From Arcanobacterium haemolyticum DSM 20595 (GTDB taxonomy: Bacteria; Actinomycetota; Actinomycetes; Actinomycetales; Actinomycetaceae), in the NCBI RefSeq assembly GCF_000092365.1, contig NC_014218.1:992001-1056000 (forward strand): a stretch of 64,000 bases of DNA. The letters are read 5' to 3'. Under the pieces are notes generated by a model. That model searched no databases and was not told the origin of the DNA. It was given only the letters and a program-made list of their open reading frames with translations. Position 1 is the stretch's first letter. Every line of letters starts with the position of its first letter. Position numbers and translations under genes: made by a program. This document shows positions 20,090 through 29,610 of this stretch, piece after piece.

Positions 20090-21130
20090 TTATTGTTCAG
20101 CCCGAAGTTTGCGCGCCCCAATAATGGAGGCCACCACAGTCACAATAATGATGCCTAGGATGATGCCTACCGACACGCCTGGCGTTGGTTCAGTGATTGC
20201 GGTGAGCATACCGTATCCGTGGAAGGCGTGGAGCAGAAGCTTCAAACCGATGAAACCAAGGATGGCCGCCAAACCGTAGTGCAAGTAGATGAGACGATCA
20301 AGCAAGCCATCCACCAGGAAGAACAGCTGGCGCAGGCCCAGCAACGCAAACGCGTTGGATGCGAACACGATGAACGGTTCCTTAGTCAAACCAAAGATTG
20401 CCGGAATCGAATCAAGAGCGAACAGCAAATCGATGGTGCCGATGGAGACGATACAAATCATCAACGGGGTGAGGAAGGTTTTACCAGATGCGCGGTGGAA
20501 GAGCTTATCCCCCACAAAACCTGCAGTAACTGGGAACACGCGTGAAATAAAACGAGTCATAGCCGTTGGCTGGTATTCGTCCTCTTCTTCAACACCGTTC
20601 CTACGGTCACGGGATTCCTTCAAACCATCGAGGATCTGCTTGGCTGCTGTGTAAATCATCCAGATACCAAACGCGAAGAATACCCACACGAACTGTTCAA
20701 CCAGCGCTGCACCGATCATGATGAAAATGAACCGCAGCACCAATGCGATAATAATTCCCCACATCAGCACTTTCTGCTGGAATTTACGAGGAACTTTGAA
20801 GGCCGCGATGATAATGATAAAAACGAAAATGTTATCCAGCGAGAGCGAATATTCGGTGATATAGCCGGCAAAGAATTCGGTAGCAAATCGTCCACCATGC
20901 CGGAAGTACGTGGAGATTCCGAAGAGTACGGCAAGGGAGATGTACACGGCAGTCCATCGTGAAGCTTCACCGATCGTAGGTTCGTGAGCTTTGCGCACGT
21001 GCCCAAACAGATCGAACAGGATAAGTGCAATAACTGCGATCCCGAGAACAAGCCATTCCCACGATTCAACAATCATCGATGGATCAGAGGCTGCTGGAGA
21101 AGACGCAACAGAAAATAATGAGGTAAGCAA
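20090..21130 (-). CDS. terC: TerC-family membrane protein (probable Mn2+ exporter)
   Basis: Integral membrane protein of the TerC/Alx family with about eight to nine helices. Both family motifs are present: EYSLSLDNIFVFI near the N-terminus and DLLFALDSIPAIFGLT in the second half, with the metal-binding acidic residues embedded in the membrane. A charged loop (SRDRRNGVEEEDE) separates the halves. The TTG at 21130 is preferred because GAAAGG lies 6 bases upstream; ATG at 21076 is an alternative. The yybP-ykoY riboswitch directly upstream supports a manganese-homeostasis role, as for Alx/MntP-type genes. The substrate is inferred from this pairing. Confidence 0.9.
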   Translation of the reverse strand: MLTSLFSVASSPAASDPSMIVESWEWLVLGIAVIALILFDLFGHVRKAHEPTIGEASRWTAVYISLAVLFGISTYFRHGGRFATEFFAGYITEYSLSLDNIFVFIIIIAAFKVPRKFQQKVLMWGIIIALVLRFIFIMIGAALVEQFVWVFFAFGIWMIYTAAKQILDGLKESRDRRNGVEEEDEYQPTAMTRFISRVFPVTAGFVGDKLFHRASGKTFLTPLMICIVSIGTIDLLFALDSIPAIFGLTKEPFIVFASNAFALLGLRQLFFLVDGLLDRLIYLHYGLAAILGFIGLKLLLHAFHGYGMLTAITEPTPGVSVGIILGIIIVTVVASIIGARKLRAEQ

Positions 21131-21150
21131 AGTTAGCCTTTCGGTACAGA

Positions 21151-21262
21151 ACAAGACCGAAGGTCTCTTCCCGCCATCTCAGTAGTGAGAGTGGTGGCCT
21201 CGGCCCGGGCTGTTACGCCGCGATGACGAACCGATGTTTCATGGGAATACTCCCCTTCGCTT
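21151..21262 (-). ncRNA. yybP-ykoY (manganese) riboswitch
   Basis: On the minus strand, the P1 5' arm GCGAAGG is followed at once by the conserved GGAGTA (AAGGGGAGTA at 21248-21257). The 3' arm carries the conserved GAGACCTTC, whose CCTTCG pairs with CGAAGG of the 5' arm. This is the same layout as the E. coli mntP element (AAAGGGGAGUA ... GAGACCUUU). The GCCCGGGCC and GGCGGGAAGAGACC segments between fit the actinobacterial variants. The 3' arm can instead fold into AGACC-TTC-GGTCT, a short competing hairpin just before the terC ribosome-binding site, so control is probably at translation or early elongation. Confidence 0.8.
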
Positions 21263-21281
21263 GCTCAAGTTTATCACGCTG

Positions 21282-23330
21282 TTATGCCTGCTTGATTGCT
21301 CGCAATTCCCGTTTCACATCGTTGATTTCGTCACGGAGCCGTGCCGCGAGTTCGAATTGGAGATGTTCGGCGGCCACACGCATCTGTTCTTGGAGTTCCA
21401 CCAGTAACAGTTCGATTTCGTGGCCATCGGCAGGGAGCCGATCTTTGACGCTCTTTTCCTTGCGATACCCGCCCTTCAACAGTTCGTCTGTATCGATATC
21501 TTCGCGCACCAACATATCGGTAACATCCGCGATTTTCTTTCGCAACGGCTTCGGATCGATACCGTGCTTTTCGTTGTAGGCAAGTTGTTTTTCACGACGG
21601 CGGTTCGTTTCGTCAATCGCCTCCTTCATGTTAGGGGTAATCGAATCAGCGTACATGTGAACCTGACCGGAAACGTTACGGGCAGCACGGCCGATGGTCT
21701 GGATCAACGATGTTGTTGACCGCAAGAAGCCTTGCTTATCGGCATCAAGAATCGCCACCAAGGACACTTCTGGCAGATCCAAGCCTTCGCGCAACAGGTT
21801 GATACCTACGAGCACATCGAACTTCCCCAACCGCAGTTCGCGAAGGAGCTCAACACGGCGCAACGTATCCACGTCTGAATGGAGATATTCCACCTTTACG
21901 CCGCGTTCGGCGAAGTAATCAGTAAGATCTTCCGCCATCTTCTTCGTCAATGTTGTAATCAGTACGCGTTCATCGCGTTCAGTGCGGATGCGTACCTGTT
22001 CTAGAAGGTCATCAATCTGGCCCTTTGTTGGCTTCACAATGATTTCTGGATCCACTAGGCCAGTTGGGCGAATAATCTGCTCCACATATCCATCAGACAA
22101 TTCCATTTCATACTTTCCTGGAGTTGCCGAAAGATAAACTGTTTGCCCGATTCGTTCAAGGAATTCAGCGAACTTCAGTGGCCGGTTATCCATGGCGGAC
22201 GGAAGCCGGAATCCGAATTCAACAAGAGTGCGTTTCCGGGACATGTCCCCTTCATACATAGCACCAATTTGCGGTACTGTGACGTGCGATTCGTCAATAA
22301 TCAGCACAAAATCTTCTGGGAAATAATCCAGTAGTGTGTTCGGTGGTGTGCCTGGCCCTCGACCATCAATGTGCCGTGAATAGTTTTCAATGCCGGAACA
22401 TGATCCCAGATTACGCATCATTTCCAGATCGTATGTTGTGCGCATCTCAAGCCGCTGCGCCTCCAGTAACTTGTTTTGTTCTCGCAACTCCCCCAGACGA
22501 TCCCGTAGCTCATCTTCAATAGACGCAATCGCGCTGTTCATACGCTCTTCACCAGCAACATAGTGCGATGCCGGGAAAATATAGGCGTGATCCACCTGCC
22601 GCACCACATTTCCAGTAAGTGGATGTAGGAGTGCGATCGAATCAATCTCATCTCCAAAGAACTCAATTCGGATGGCCAGTTCTTCGTACACAGGAATGAT
22701 TTCTACTGTATCGCCACGCACGCGGAACGTACCACGAGTAAACGCCATATCGTTACGTGTGTATTGCATGGTGACGAACTGTTTCAAGAGCGCATCCCGT
22801 TCCAGTTCTTGGCCCACATGAACGTCAACCATACGATCCACATATTCTTGCGGAGTTCCCAGGCCGTAGATGCATGATACGGACGCCACCACAACCGTAT
22901 CGCGCCGGGTTATCAGCGAATTAGTAGCCGAATGGCGCAAGCGCTCCACTTCATCATTGATAGACGAATCTTTTTCAATAAACGTATCTGTTTGCGGAAC
23001 GTAGGCTTCTGGCTGATAGTAATCGTAATAAGAGACGAAATATTCAACGGCGTTGTTTGGCAACAACTCCCGGAATTCTGCCGCCATCTGAGCAGCCAAC
23101 GTTTTATTGGGCTCAATGATGAGCGTTGGCCGTTGAATCTGCTCAATTAGCCATGCGGTAGTAGCCGATTTACCTGTACCGGTTGCACCCAACAGCACGA
23201 TATCTTTTTCACCCGCGTTGATTCGTTCAGCAAGCTCTTTAATAGCAGCCGGCTGATCACCAGACGGGGTGTATTCAGAAATAACTTCGAAGGGCGCTTC
23301 TTGGCGGACAATATCAGTAACAGGACGCAT
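21282..23330 (-). CDS. uvrB: UvrABC subunit B
   Basis: Helicase-like damage-verification subunit. Walker [15 protein letters not shown] near residue 48, the beta-hairpin region [12 protein letters not shown], helicase motif DESHVTVPQ, motif [12 protein letters not shown], and the C-terminal UVR motif (about residues 640-675) that binds UvrC. 682 residues, full length. ATG 23330 has no Shine-Dalgarno but TAGGCT ends 6 bases upstream. It follows coaE on the minus strand with a 65-base gap. No LexA box is seen here, although uvrB is SOS-regulated in many bacteria. Confidence 0.98.
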   Translation of the reverse strand: MRPVTDIVRQEAPFEVISEYTPSGDQPAAIKELAERINAGEKDIVLLGATGTGKSATTAWLIEQIQRPTLIIEPNKTLAAQMAAEFRELLPNNAVEYFVSYYDYYQPEAYVPQTDTFIEKDSSINDEVERLRHSATNSLITRRDTVVVASVSCIYGLGTPQEYVDRMVDVHVGQELERDALLKQFVTMQYTRNDMAFTRGTFRVRGDTVEIIPVYEELAIRIEFFGDEIDSIALLHPLTGNVVRQVDHAYIFPASHYVAGEERMNSAIASIEDELRDRLGELREQNKLLEAQRLEMRTTYDLEMMRNLGSCSGIENYSRHIDGRGPGTPPNTLLDYFPEDFVLIIDESHVTVPQIGAMYEGDMSRKRTLVEFGFRLPSAMDNRPLKFAEFLERIGQTVYLSATPGKYEMELSDGYVEQIIRPTGLVDPEIIVKPTKGQIDDLLEQVRIRTERDERVLITTLTKKMAEDLTDYFAERGVKVEYLHSDVDTLRRVELLRELRLGKFDVLVGINLLREGLDLPEVSLVAILDADKQGFLRSTTSLIQTIGRAARNVSGQVHMYADSITPNMKEAIDETNRRREKQLAYNEKHGIDPKPLRKKIADVTDMLVREDIDTDELLKGGYRKEKSVKDRLPADGHEIELLLVELQEQMRVAAEHLQFELAARLRDEINDVKRELRAIKQA

Positions 23331-23336
23331 AGGTAT

Positions 23337-23342
23337 AGCCTA
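23337..23342 (-). promoter_or_regulatory. Candidate leaderless -10 for uvrB
   Basis: TAGGCT ends 6 bases before ATG 23330. Confidence 0.5.
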
Positions 23343-23395
23343 CCTAATGCCTCCCACAACGTTTGGTGTCAATCGCTACGAGCGCACCGGCGTCG

Positions 23396-24241
23396 TTACC
23401 AGCTGAGCGTATAGTGTTGCGCTGGATTAGCGCTCATCGCCTGGCGCGCGCCGCTCAAAATCCACCCGGCATCAAGTAACGTATCTGCACCAGGATTCGA
23501 ACGTAATCGCACGTGGTTCCCCTGAATTTCAACGACGTCACACCCTGCGTGACGAAGCCTAGTCGCCTGCAAATGCGTATCAGTCCGGAACGTTACGCTA
23601 TCCAACTTTGGTGCGGGTTCACTCGGCCGTTCTTGGCTAAGCGCCCAATCGTATGGGATCACCCACGAATCCCACAGTTCTTCCGCGCACGCAACGAAAT
23701 CAGATTCGTTGGAGGAATTATGTACGACGACGTCGGAGATCGCACTTCGCGCCATATCCCCCGGTTGCGAACCGATTCGGCTACGAGCCTGCTGTGCTGT
23801 CATCGCACGATTAGTCATCATACGTTCAACACGTTGAGCGTCAGGAGTGTGAATATTAATCGTTGCCATGAACGCAAACTGGTTCGCGCTTCCCACCAAC
23901 AACGGAACGTCATACACTACGATCTGGCTGGGGTGCGCCGTACGGAGCCGAGTTGCCACCTCGCGCGCAATATGCGGATGGATAATGCCTTCCAACTGCG
24001 CTCTAGCTGCAGGATTTGTAAACACAACATTCGCCAGCGCGCCACGATCCAAAGAACCGTCTGCTCGTAACACCCGAGGCCCAAACGTACGCGCAACTTG
24101 TTCCAATGCTTTCGTGCCAGGGGCAACAACATCACGCGCAACCACGTCAGCATCAATCACAACAGCTCCACGCGTAGCAAACACGTGAGTCAATGTGGAC
24201 TTCCCGGATGCGATTCCACCTGTCACAGCAATTTTGAGCAT
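23396..24241 (-). CDS. coaE: Dephospho-CoA kinase with C-terminal extension
   Basis: Last step of coenzyme A synthesis, phosphorylating dephospho-CoA. P-loop TGGIASGKST at residues 8-17, then VVIDADVVAR and YDVPLLVG; the CoaE fold ends near residue 198. A tail of about 80 residues follows (from PAPKLDSVTF, with DAGWILSGARQAM). Many Actinobacteria carry a GrpB/UPF0157 domain after CoaE, but this tail is much shorter and I do not recognise it. Start ATG 24241; no clear ribosome-binding site. It lies between rpsA and uvrB, the usual actinobacterial order. Confidence 0.92.
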   Translation of the reverse strand: MLKIAVTGGIASGKSTLTHVFATRGAVVIDADVVARDVVAPGTKALEQVARTFGPRVLRADGSLDRGALANVVFTNPAARAQLEGIIHPHIAREVATRLRTAHPSQIVVYDVPLLVGSANQFAFMATINIHTPDAQRVERMMTNRAMTAQQARSRIGSQPGDMARSAISDVVVHNSSNESDFVACAEELWDSWVIPYDWALSQERPSEPAPKLDSVTFRTDTHLQATRLRHAGCDVVEIQGNHVRLRSNPGADTLLDAGWILSGARQAMSANPAQHYTLSW

Positions 24242-24366
24242 GTATCTGCGGCGTTCGTCAGCGAACGCGCTCCCCTTTCAATAACGCAAATAAATCGTTA
24301 CCTATTTAGATTAGCGTATTTTGGGGTTCACGGCATACGCATCACGCGAACACAACCCTAATTCCT

Positions 24367-24409
24367 ATAAAAGGTTCCCCCAAACACTACGTTCGGGGGA
24401 ACCTTTTAT
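24367..24409 (-). terminator. Terminator of rpsA
   Basis: TAAAAGGTTCCCCC (24368-24381) pairs with GGGGGAACCTTTTA (24394-24407), 14 bp with a 12-base loop, 39 bases after the rpsA stop. The T-run lies within the distal arm. Confidence 0.85.
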
Positions 24410-24447
24410 ACTGTTCTAAATCTCAACTCTTAACGAGTCGAAAAGAT

Positions 24448-25917
24448 TCAGTTGCCGGTGAGCTTCTCACGCAAAGCAGCGAGTGCTTCGTCCGAAGCAA
24501 GGGTGCCGGACATGTCAGCTTCGGAAGAGTAGCTGGTTGGAGCAACTTCTTCGGTTTCGACGGTAGCAGCTGGTGCAGCAGCGGCGGCAGCAGCGTCAGC
24601 TTCGGCTGCAGCAGCAACCTGAAGCTTGTGAGCCTGCCAACGAGCCTCAGCAGCAGCGTACTCAGCTTCCCAAGCAGCCTGGTTAGCTTCGTAACCTTCG
24701 AGCCATTCGTTGGTCTCTGGGTCGAAGCCTTCTGGGTACTTGTAGTTGCCCTCTTCGTCGTACTCAGCGGACATACCGTAGAGCGATGGATCGAAATCTT
24801 CAGATGTTGGGTCAACACCCTCGTTAGCCTGCTTGAGCGAGAGGGAGATACGACGACGATCGAGATCGATGTCGATGACCTTCACGAAGACGTCGTCGCC
24901 CACCTTGACAACCTGCTCTGGCAGATCAACGTGACGCTGAGCAAGCTCGGAGATGTGAACGAGGCCTTCGATGCCATCCTCAACGCGAACGAATGCGCCG
25001 AATGGAACGAGCTTGGTGACCTTACCTGGCACGACCTGGCTGATAGCGTGGGTACGTGCGAAGGTCTGCCATGGATCTTCCTGGGTAGCCTTGAGGGAGA
25101 GCGAAACGCGTTCGCGATCCATATCGACTTCGAGAACTTCGACGGTCACTGGGGTACCAACTTCGACAACCTCTGATGGGTGGTCGATGTGCTTCCAGGA
25201 CAGTTCGGAAACGTGAACGAGGCCGTCAACGCCGCCGAGGTCAACGAATGCACCGAAGTTAACGATGGAGGAAATAACGCCATCGCGAACCTGGCCCTTC
25301 TGAAGGGTGTTGAGGAAGGTGGAGCGGACCTCAGACTGGGTCTGCTCGAGCCAAGAACGACGGGAAAGAACAACGTTGTTGCGGTTCTTGTCGAGTTCGA
25401 TGATCTTGGCTTCGATTTCCTTGCCAATGTATGGCTGGAGATCGCGCACGCGACGCATTTCAACGAGGGATGCAGGCAAGAAGCCACGAAGACCGATGTC
25501 GAGGATGAGACCACCCTTGACAACTTCGATGACGGTACCGGTAACGACGCCGTCTGCTTCCTTGATCTCTTCGATCTTTGCCCAAGCGCGCTCGTACTGT
25601 GCACGCTTCTTGGAAAGAATCAAGCGACCCTCTTTGTCTTCCTTCTGGATGACGAGGGCTTCAATCTTGTCACCAACTTCGACGACATCATCTGGATCGA
25701 CATCGTGCTTGATGGACAGTTCCTTCGAAGGAATAACGCCTTCGGTCTTGTAGCCGATATCGAGCAGGACTTCGTCCCGATCGACCTTGACTACTGTGCC
25801 TTCGACGATGTCGCCATCGTTAAAGTACTTGATGGTTTCGTCAACGGCAGCAATAAGCTCTTCCTCGGTACCAATATCGTTGATGGCAACCTCGGTAGTA
25901 GTGTTGTTCGTGGTCAT
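24448..25917 (-). CDS. rpsA: 30S ribosomal protein S1
   Basis: Four S1 OB-fold repeats: beginning at about residue 34 (GDIVEGTVVKVDRDEVLLDI), 121 (DGVVTGTVIEVVKGG), 206 (GQVRDGVISSIVNFGAFVDL) and 293 (VPGKVTKLVPFGAFVRVED). After residue 365 comes an actinobacterial tail rich in acidic and aromatic residues, then an Ala/Glu-rich stretch. 489 residues. Binds mRNA on the 30S subunit. The GGAG on the leader lies unusually far (about 11 bases) from the ATG and can pair as GAGT/ACTC in a small hairpin, so self-regulation as in other rpsA genes is conceivable. Confidence 0.97.
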   Translation of the reverse strand: MTTNNTTTEVAINDIGTEEELIAAVDETIKYFNDGDIVEGTVVKVDRDEVLLDIGYKTEGVIPSKELSIKHDVDPDDVVEVGDKIEALVIQKEDKEGRLILSKKRAQYERAWAKIEEIKEADGVVTGTVIEVVKGGLILDIGLRGFLPASLVEMRRVRDLQPYIGKEIEAKIIELDKNRNNVVLSRRSWLEQTQSEVRSTFLNTLQKGQVRDGVISSIVNFGAFVDLGGVDGLVHVSELSWKHIDHPSEVVEVGTPVTVEVLEVDMDRERVSLSLKATQEDPWQTFARTHAISQVVPGKVTKLVPFGAFVRVEDGIEGLVHISELAQRHVDLPEQVVKVGDDVFVKVIDIDLDRRRISLSLKQANEGVDPTSEDFDPSLYGMSAEYDEEGNYKYPEGFDPETNEWLEGYEANQAAWEAEYAAAEARWQAHKLQVAAAAEADAAAAAAAPAATVETEEVAPTSYSSEADMSGTLASDEALAALREKLTGN

Positions 25918-26085
25918 AGAGTTGGTGACTCCGAATTAATAATAGTTTCTAATATGGACAGGTGGTATGCCAATATGGAAAACATACAAGCGTACCAAGG
26001 TCCAAGTTTACGGGGTTTTACCGCGCAATAGCAACATTAAACCGGCGAGTTGGAATGCCATCTTCGCCACAACTAGGAGGCCATC

Positions 26086-26874
26086 ATGAAATATGGACAC
26101 CACGAGCTTACCGCACATGATGATCCAGTCCACGCTAATGAACAGTGGTGGTCCGAACACGCTGCCGAATACGTTGCCGAACACGGAGATACGCTTGGCG
26201 ACGCCGATTTCATCTGGGGCCCAGAAGGCTTACGAGAGGCTGATATTGAGTTTCTTGGTTCTCTACGCGGCAAGCGCGTGCTAGAAATTGGTGCAGGGGC
26301 TGCGCAGTGCTCCCGTTATTTGGCATCGCGTGGGGTTCGCGTGGTGGCTACCGATCTTGCGGACGGAATGTTGGACCATGCCGCACGGTTGAATCGTGAG
26401 GTTGGTATCGACGTCGAGCTCCTGCGTGCCGATGCACGTCACCTTCCGTTTAAAGATGCGGAATTTGACGTAGTGTTCACCAGTTTTGGCGTGTTGCCAT
26501 TTGTTCCCGACCTTGGGGATGTTCACCGTGAGGTTGCACGAGTTTTACGCCCAGGCGGGGTCTGGGCTTTTTCAGCACTGCATCCAACCCGCTGGATGTT
26601 CCCAGATGACCCTACCCATCATGGGCTCACGGCACATCGTTCATATTTCGACCGAACACCATATATTGAACGCGGTTCGTCTACTCTCGATTACGCCGAA
26701 TTTCATCACACGCTCTCAGACCACATTAATTCGCTGATCGATTCTGGTTTTACGATCGACGAGCTGTTCGAACCACCGTGGCCTGCTGGCCGGACTGTTG
26801 TGTGGGGTGGATGGGGGCCAGAGCGCTCCCCTATCCTGCCCGGCACACTGATGATTCGATCGATCAAATGGTAG
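26086..26874 (+). CDS. Class I SAM-dependent methyltransferase
   Basis: 262-residue methyltransferase. SAM-binding motif I VLEIGAGAAQCSRYL (about residues 66-80), acidic end of strand 2 in VVATDLADGMLDHA, motif near LRADARHLPF, and the post-motif FDVVFTSFGVLPF with VARVLRPGGVWAFSALHP. The C-terminal third (SYFDRTPYIERG, EPPWPAGRTVVWGGW) is typical of an actinobacterial family with unknown substrate. AGGAGG lies 5 bases before the ATG. It stands alone on the plus strand between rpsA and polA. No function beyond methyl transfer can be claimed. Confidence 0.88.
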   Translation: MKYGHHELTAHDDPVHANEQWWSEHAAEYVAEHGDTLGDADFIWGPEGLREADIEFLGSLRGKRVLEIGAGAAQCSRYLASRGVRVVATDLADGMLDHAARLNREVGIDVELLRADARHLPFKDAEFDVVFTSFGVLPFVPDLGDVHREVARVLRPGGVWAFSALHPTRWMFPDDPTHHGLTAHRSYFDRTPYIERGSSTLDYAEFHHTLSDHINSLIDSGFTIDELFEPPWPAGRTVVWGGWGPERSPILPGTLMIRSIKW

Positions 26875-26879
26875 GCCGA

Positions 26880-29576
26880 TCAGTGGGCGGCATCGCGCCA
26901 ATTACGGCCGATGCCCACCCCCACCGATAACGGTACTGATAACTCCCAGGCGTTCCCCATCTGCTCACGTACGATAGCTTCAACCTGTTCGGCTTCTGAC
27001 GCGGCGACTTCGAGTACAAGTTCGTCATGCACTTGAAGGAGAACACGCGACGATAGTTGCGCCGCAGCCAATTCCCGTTCCACATTCAGCATGGCGATCT
27101 TGATAATATCCGCGGCAGATCCCTGGATTGGTGCGTTCAGCGCCATACGCTCTGCTGACTCGCGCACTTGCCGGTTCGTAGAAGAAAGCTCTGGCAGGTA
27201 TCGGCGCCGGCCAAGCAACGTTTGAGTGAAGCCATCTTTACGGGCTTGAGCCACTAACCCATCCAAGTATTCCTTTACTCGGCCAAACCGAGAGAAATAC
27301 CCGTCCATCAAGTTTTGTGCCTCTGGCACTGGGATCTTCAACTGTGCGGAGAGCCCAAAAGCAGACAACCCATATACCAGGCCATATGACATGGCTTTGA
27401 TCTTCGATCTCTGTGCTGGCGTCACCTCAGATTCAGCAACACCAAACACGCGTGAAGCAACATAGTTGTGCAGATCAGCACCCGCATTAAATGCAACGAT
27501 GAGTTCCGCATCTCCTGATAAATGGGCCATCAATCGCATTTCGATCTGTGAATAATCGGCGGTCATCAAGTAATCGTAGCCGTCACCTGGCACGAATACT
27601 TCACGAATTTTCTGGCCTTCTTCCGTGCGTGCATGAATATTTTGCAGGTTTGGATCAGTGGACGATAGCCGGCCGGTAGCCGCCACAGTTTGCTGATATG
27701 TGGTACGAATCCGCTGATCGTCACCTAGTGAGCGCTGTAAGCCTTCAACAGATTGACGCAATTTGATCGCATCGCGGTGAGCCAAGAGTCCCGTTAGGAA
27801 GTTCTGGCCTGCTAACGCCTGATCGTCTTCACGCATGCTGATCTTGACTAGCAATTGTTCAAGAGCATCGGCGTTTGTTGTGTAGCCAGACTTTGTTTTC
27901 TTTGTTTTTGGAAGCCCTAGTTGATCGAATAACACGGCTTGAAGCTGCTTCGGGCTAGAAAGATTTACTGACGAATCCCCGATCGCCTCCCACGCCTGGG
28001 TGGCAGCCTGATTGACTCGCGCATCAAAATCCGCGTGAAGGCGTGCGAGTTGGTCCGCATCTACCGCGATGCCGCGTTGCTCCATGCGCGCCAACACATC
28101 ACAGACTCTCAATTCCATTTCGCGCAACGCATCGCTTTGTTCTTCGGTTTCCAAAGCACGAGCAAACGCATCCCGCAGATCGTGAGTAGCCACAGCGCGA
28201 GCCGCAAGATCGTCCACAATTTCGCCATCAAGTCCGATGCCCAGAGTATCTTGCGCGCCTCCGCCAAGATCGATCGCAAGATACCGTTGAACGAGATCGG
28301 TGAAATCATATGTGCGTTGGTCAGGGTGTAAAAGGTATGCGTCGATTTCCGTATCGCCAACGATCCCAGCCAGAGTGTACCCCTCCCCTAGCCATGCGTG
28401 GATCTGAACCTTCATACTGTGCCCAATTTTGCCAACGTTCGGATCGGAAAGTAACGCACTGAACGCGGCCGAATCTTCTTCAGATATCAGGGCTGGTTCG
28501 CCGCCAAAAACGTATCCGTCCCGCGCAGCACACGCGAAACGCGCAACGCTTCCAGCGCCAGGTTTCCCGTTTCCTTCAATGGCAATCGCGTAAGGTCCTG
28601 CGTGTTCAGCAAGAAAAGCACCGCAGCTACCTTCCCACAACGTCACGTCCCGCGCTTCAGGCTTATCGGCTTCCTCAACTACATCTTCGCTACCTTCCCG
28701 AATTGGCAGTTCGGCAAGCACGCGCGTGCGCAACGTGGTGAAATCCAGGGTGTCAAAGAGTTCGTGAAGTGCCTGACGTTCTACTCCCATCGGCACCAGT
28801 TGATCGAGGTTTGGCACGATATCAAGATCGCGAACGAGTTTGTTGAGCACACGGTTGAGCCGCACTTGTTCTATGTTGTCACGTAAGGACTGCCCTGCTT
28901 TGCCTTTGATTTCTTCGGCGTGATCGAGCAACTGCCCCAAACCACCGTACTGGTTAAGCCATTTGGCCGCAGTTTTTGGCCCAACACCGGGAACACCGGG
29001 AAGGTTATCGGCTTTTTCACCCACGAGTGCCGCGAGGTCAGAGTATTGATCGGGGCGCACACCGGTTCGTTCTTCCACGCCTGCCGGGTTTAAGAGGAGC
29101 ATTTGAGAGCGTGGCATCGGGTAGACAACCGACGTCAAGTCCGACACGAGCTGGTAGGAATCTTTATCGCCTGACGCAATAAAAACATTCATGCCTTCGG
29201 CTTCACCACGCGCCGATAGTGTGGCAACGATATCATCGGCTTCGTAATCGTCCACCGTGAGCCACGAAATACCCATGACGTTGAGGACTTCCTGGATAAC
29301 CCCGATTTGCCCTTTGAATTCTTCGGGAGTTTTGGCGCGCCCCCCTTTGTATTCTCCGTATTCACGGGTACGGAAAGTACCGCCTGGCAGATCGAACGCC
29401 ACCGCGATGTGGGTGGGTTTGTAATCGTTGATGAGGCGCAGGAGAGTATTGATAAATCCGTGGACGGCATTCGTGTATTGCCCTTGCGCAGTTCTGAACG
29501 AATCGGCTGGCAGGGCGAAGAATGAGCGGAAGGCCATCGAGTGGCCATCAAGGAGAAGCATCGTTTTTTCAGTCAC
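26880..29576 (-). CDS. polA: DNA polymerase I
   Basis: Repair and Okazaki-fragment polymerase. The N-terminal 5' nuclease is intact (LLLDGHSMAFRSFFALP, DYEADDIVATLS, ASGDKDSYQLV, GVPGVGPKTAAKWL). The middle 3'-5' exonuclease domain appears degenerate, as in other actinobacterial PolA. The polymerase domain holds DYSQIEMRLMAHLSGD (motif A), RSKIKAMSYGLVYGLSAFGL (motif B) and VHDELVLEV (motif C). 898 residues. The GTG at 29576 is divergent from the thioesterase start only 34 bases away; TAGGCT ends 6 bases upstream, fitting a leaderless mRNA. Confidence 0.97.
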   Translation of the reverse strand: MTEKTMLLLDGHSMAFRSFFALPADSFRTAQGQYTNAVHGFINTLLRLINDYKPTHIAVAFDLPGGTFRTREYGEYKGGRAKTPEEFKGQIGVIQEVLNVMGISWLTVDDYEADDIVATLSARGEAEGMNVFIASGDKDSYQLVSDLTSVVYPMPRSQMLLLNPAGVEERTGVRPDQYSDLAALVGEKADNLPGVPGVGPKTAAKWLNQYGGLGQLLDHAEEIKGKAGQSLRDNIEQVRLNRVLNKLVRDLDIVPNLDQLVPMGVERQALHELFDTLDFTTLRTRVLAELPIREGSEDVVEEADKPEARDVTLWEGSCGAFLAEHAGPYAIAIEGNGKPGAGSVARFACAARDGYVFGGEPALISEEDSAAFSALLSDPNVGKIGHSMKVQIHAWLGEGYTLAGIVGDTEIDAYLLHPDQRTYDFTDLVQRYLAIDLGGGAQDTLGIGLDGEIVDDLAARAVATHDLRDAFARALETEEQSDALREMELRVCDVLARMEQRGIAVDADQLARLHADFDARVNQAATQAWEAIGDSSVNLSSPKQLQAVLFDQLGLPKTKKTKSGYTTNADALEQLLVKISMREDDQALAGQNFLTGLLAHRDAIKLRQSVEGLQRSLGDDQRIRTTYQQTVAATGRLSSTDPNLQNIHARTEEGQKIREVFVPGDGYDYLMTADYSQIEMRLMAHLSGDAELIVAFNAGADLHNYVASRVFGVAESEVTPAQRSKIKAMSYGLVYGLSAFGLSAQLKIPVPEAQNLMDGYFSRFGRVKEYLDGLVAQARKDGFTQTLLGRRRYLPELSSTNRQVRESAERMALNAPIQGSAADIIKIAMLNVERELAAAQLSSRVLLQVHDELVLEVAASEAEQVEAIVREQMGNAWELSVPLSVGVGIGRNWRDAAH

Positions 29577-29582
29577 GTTCTA

Positions 29583-29588
29583 AGCCTA
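29583..29588 (-). promoter_or_regulatory. Candidate leaderless -10 for polA
   Basis: TAGGCT ends 6 bases before GTG 29576. Any -35 element would fall at the start of the divergent gene. Confidence 0.5.
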
Positions 29589-29597
29589 CCGGACAGG

Positions 29598-29603
29598 TAG
29601 ACT
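29598..29603 (+). promoter_or_regulatory. Candidate leaderless -10 for the thioesterase
   Basis: TAGACT ends 7 bases before ATG 29611. Its -35 would overlap the first polA codons. Confidence 0.5.
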
Positions 29604-29610
29604 TATTTTT

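Noticed and set aside
25180-26031. 283-residue plus-strand frame across rpsA
   Set aside because: Antisense to the repetitive S1 domains; composition mirrors the repeats.
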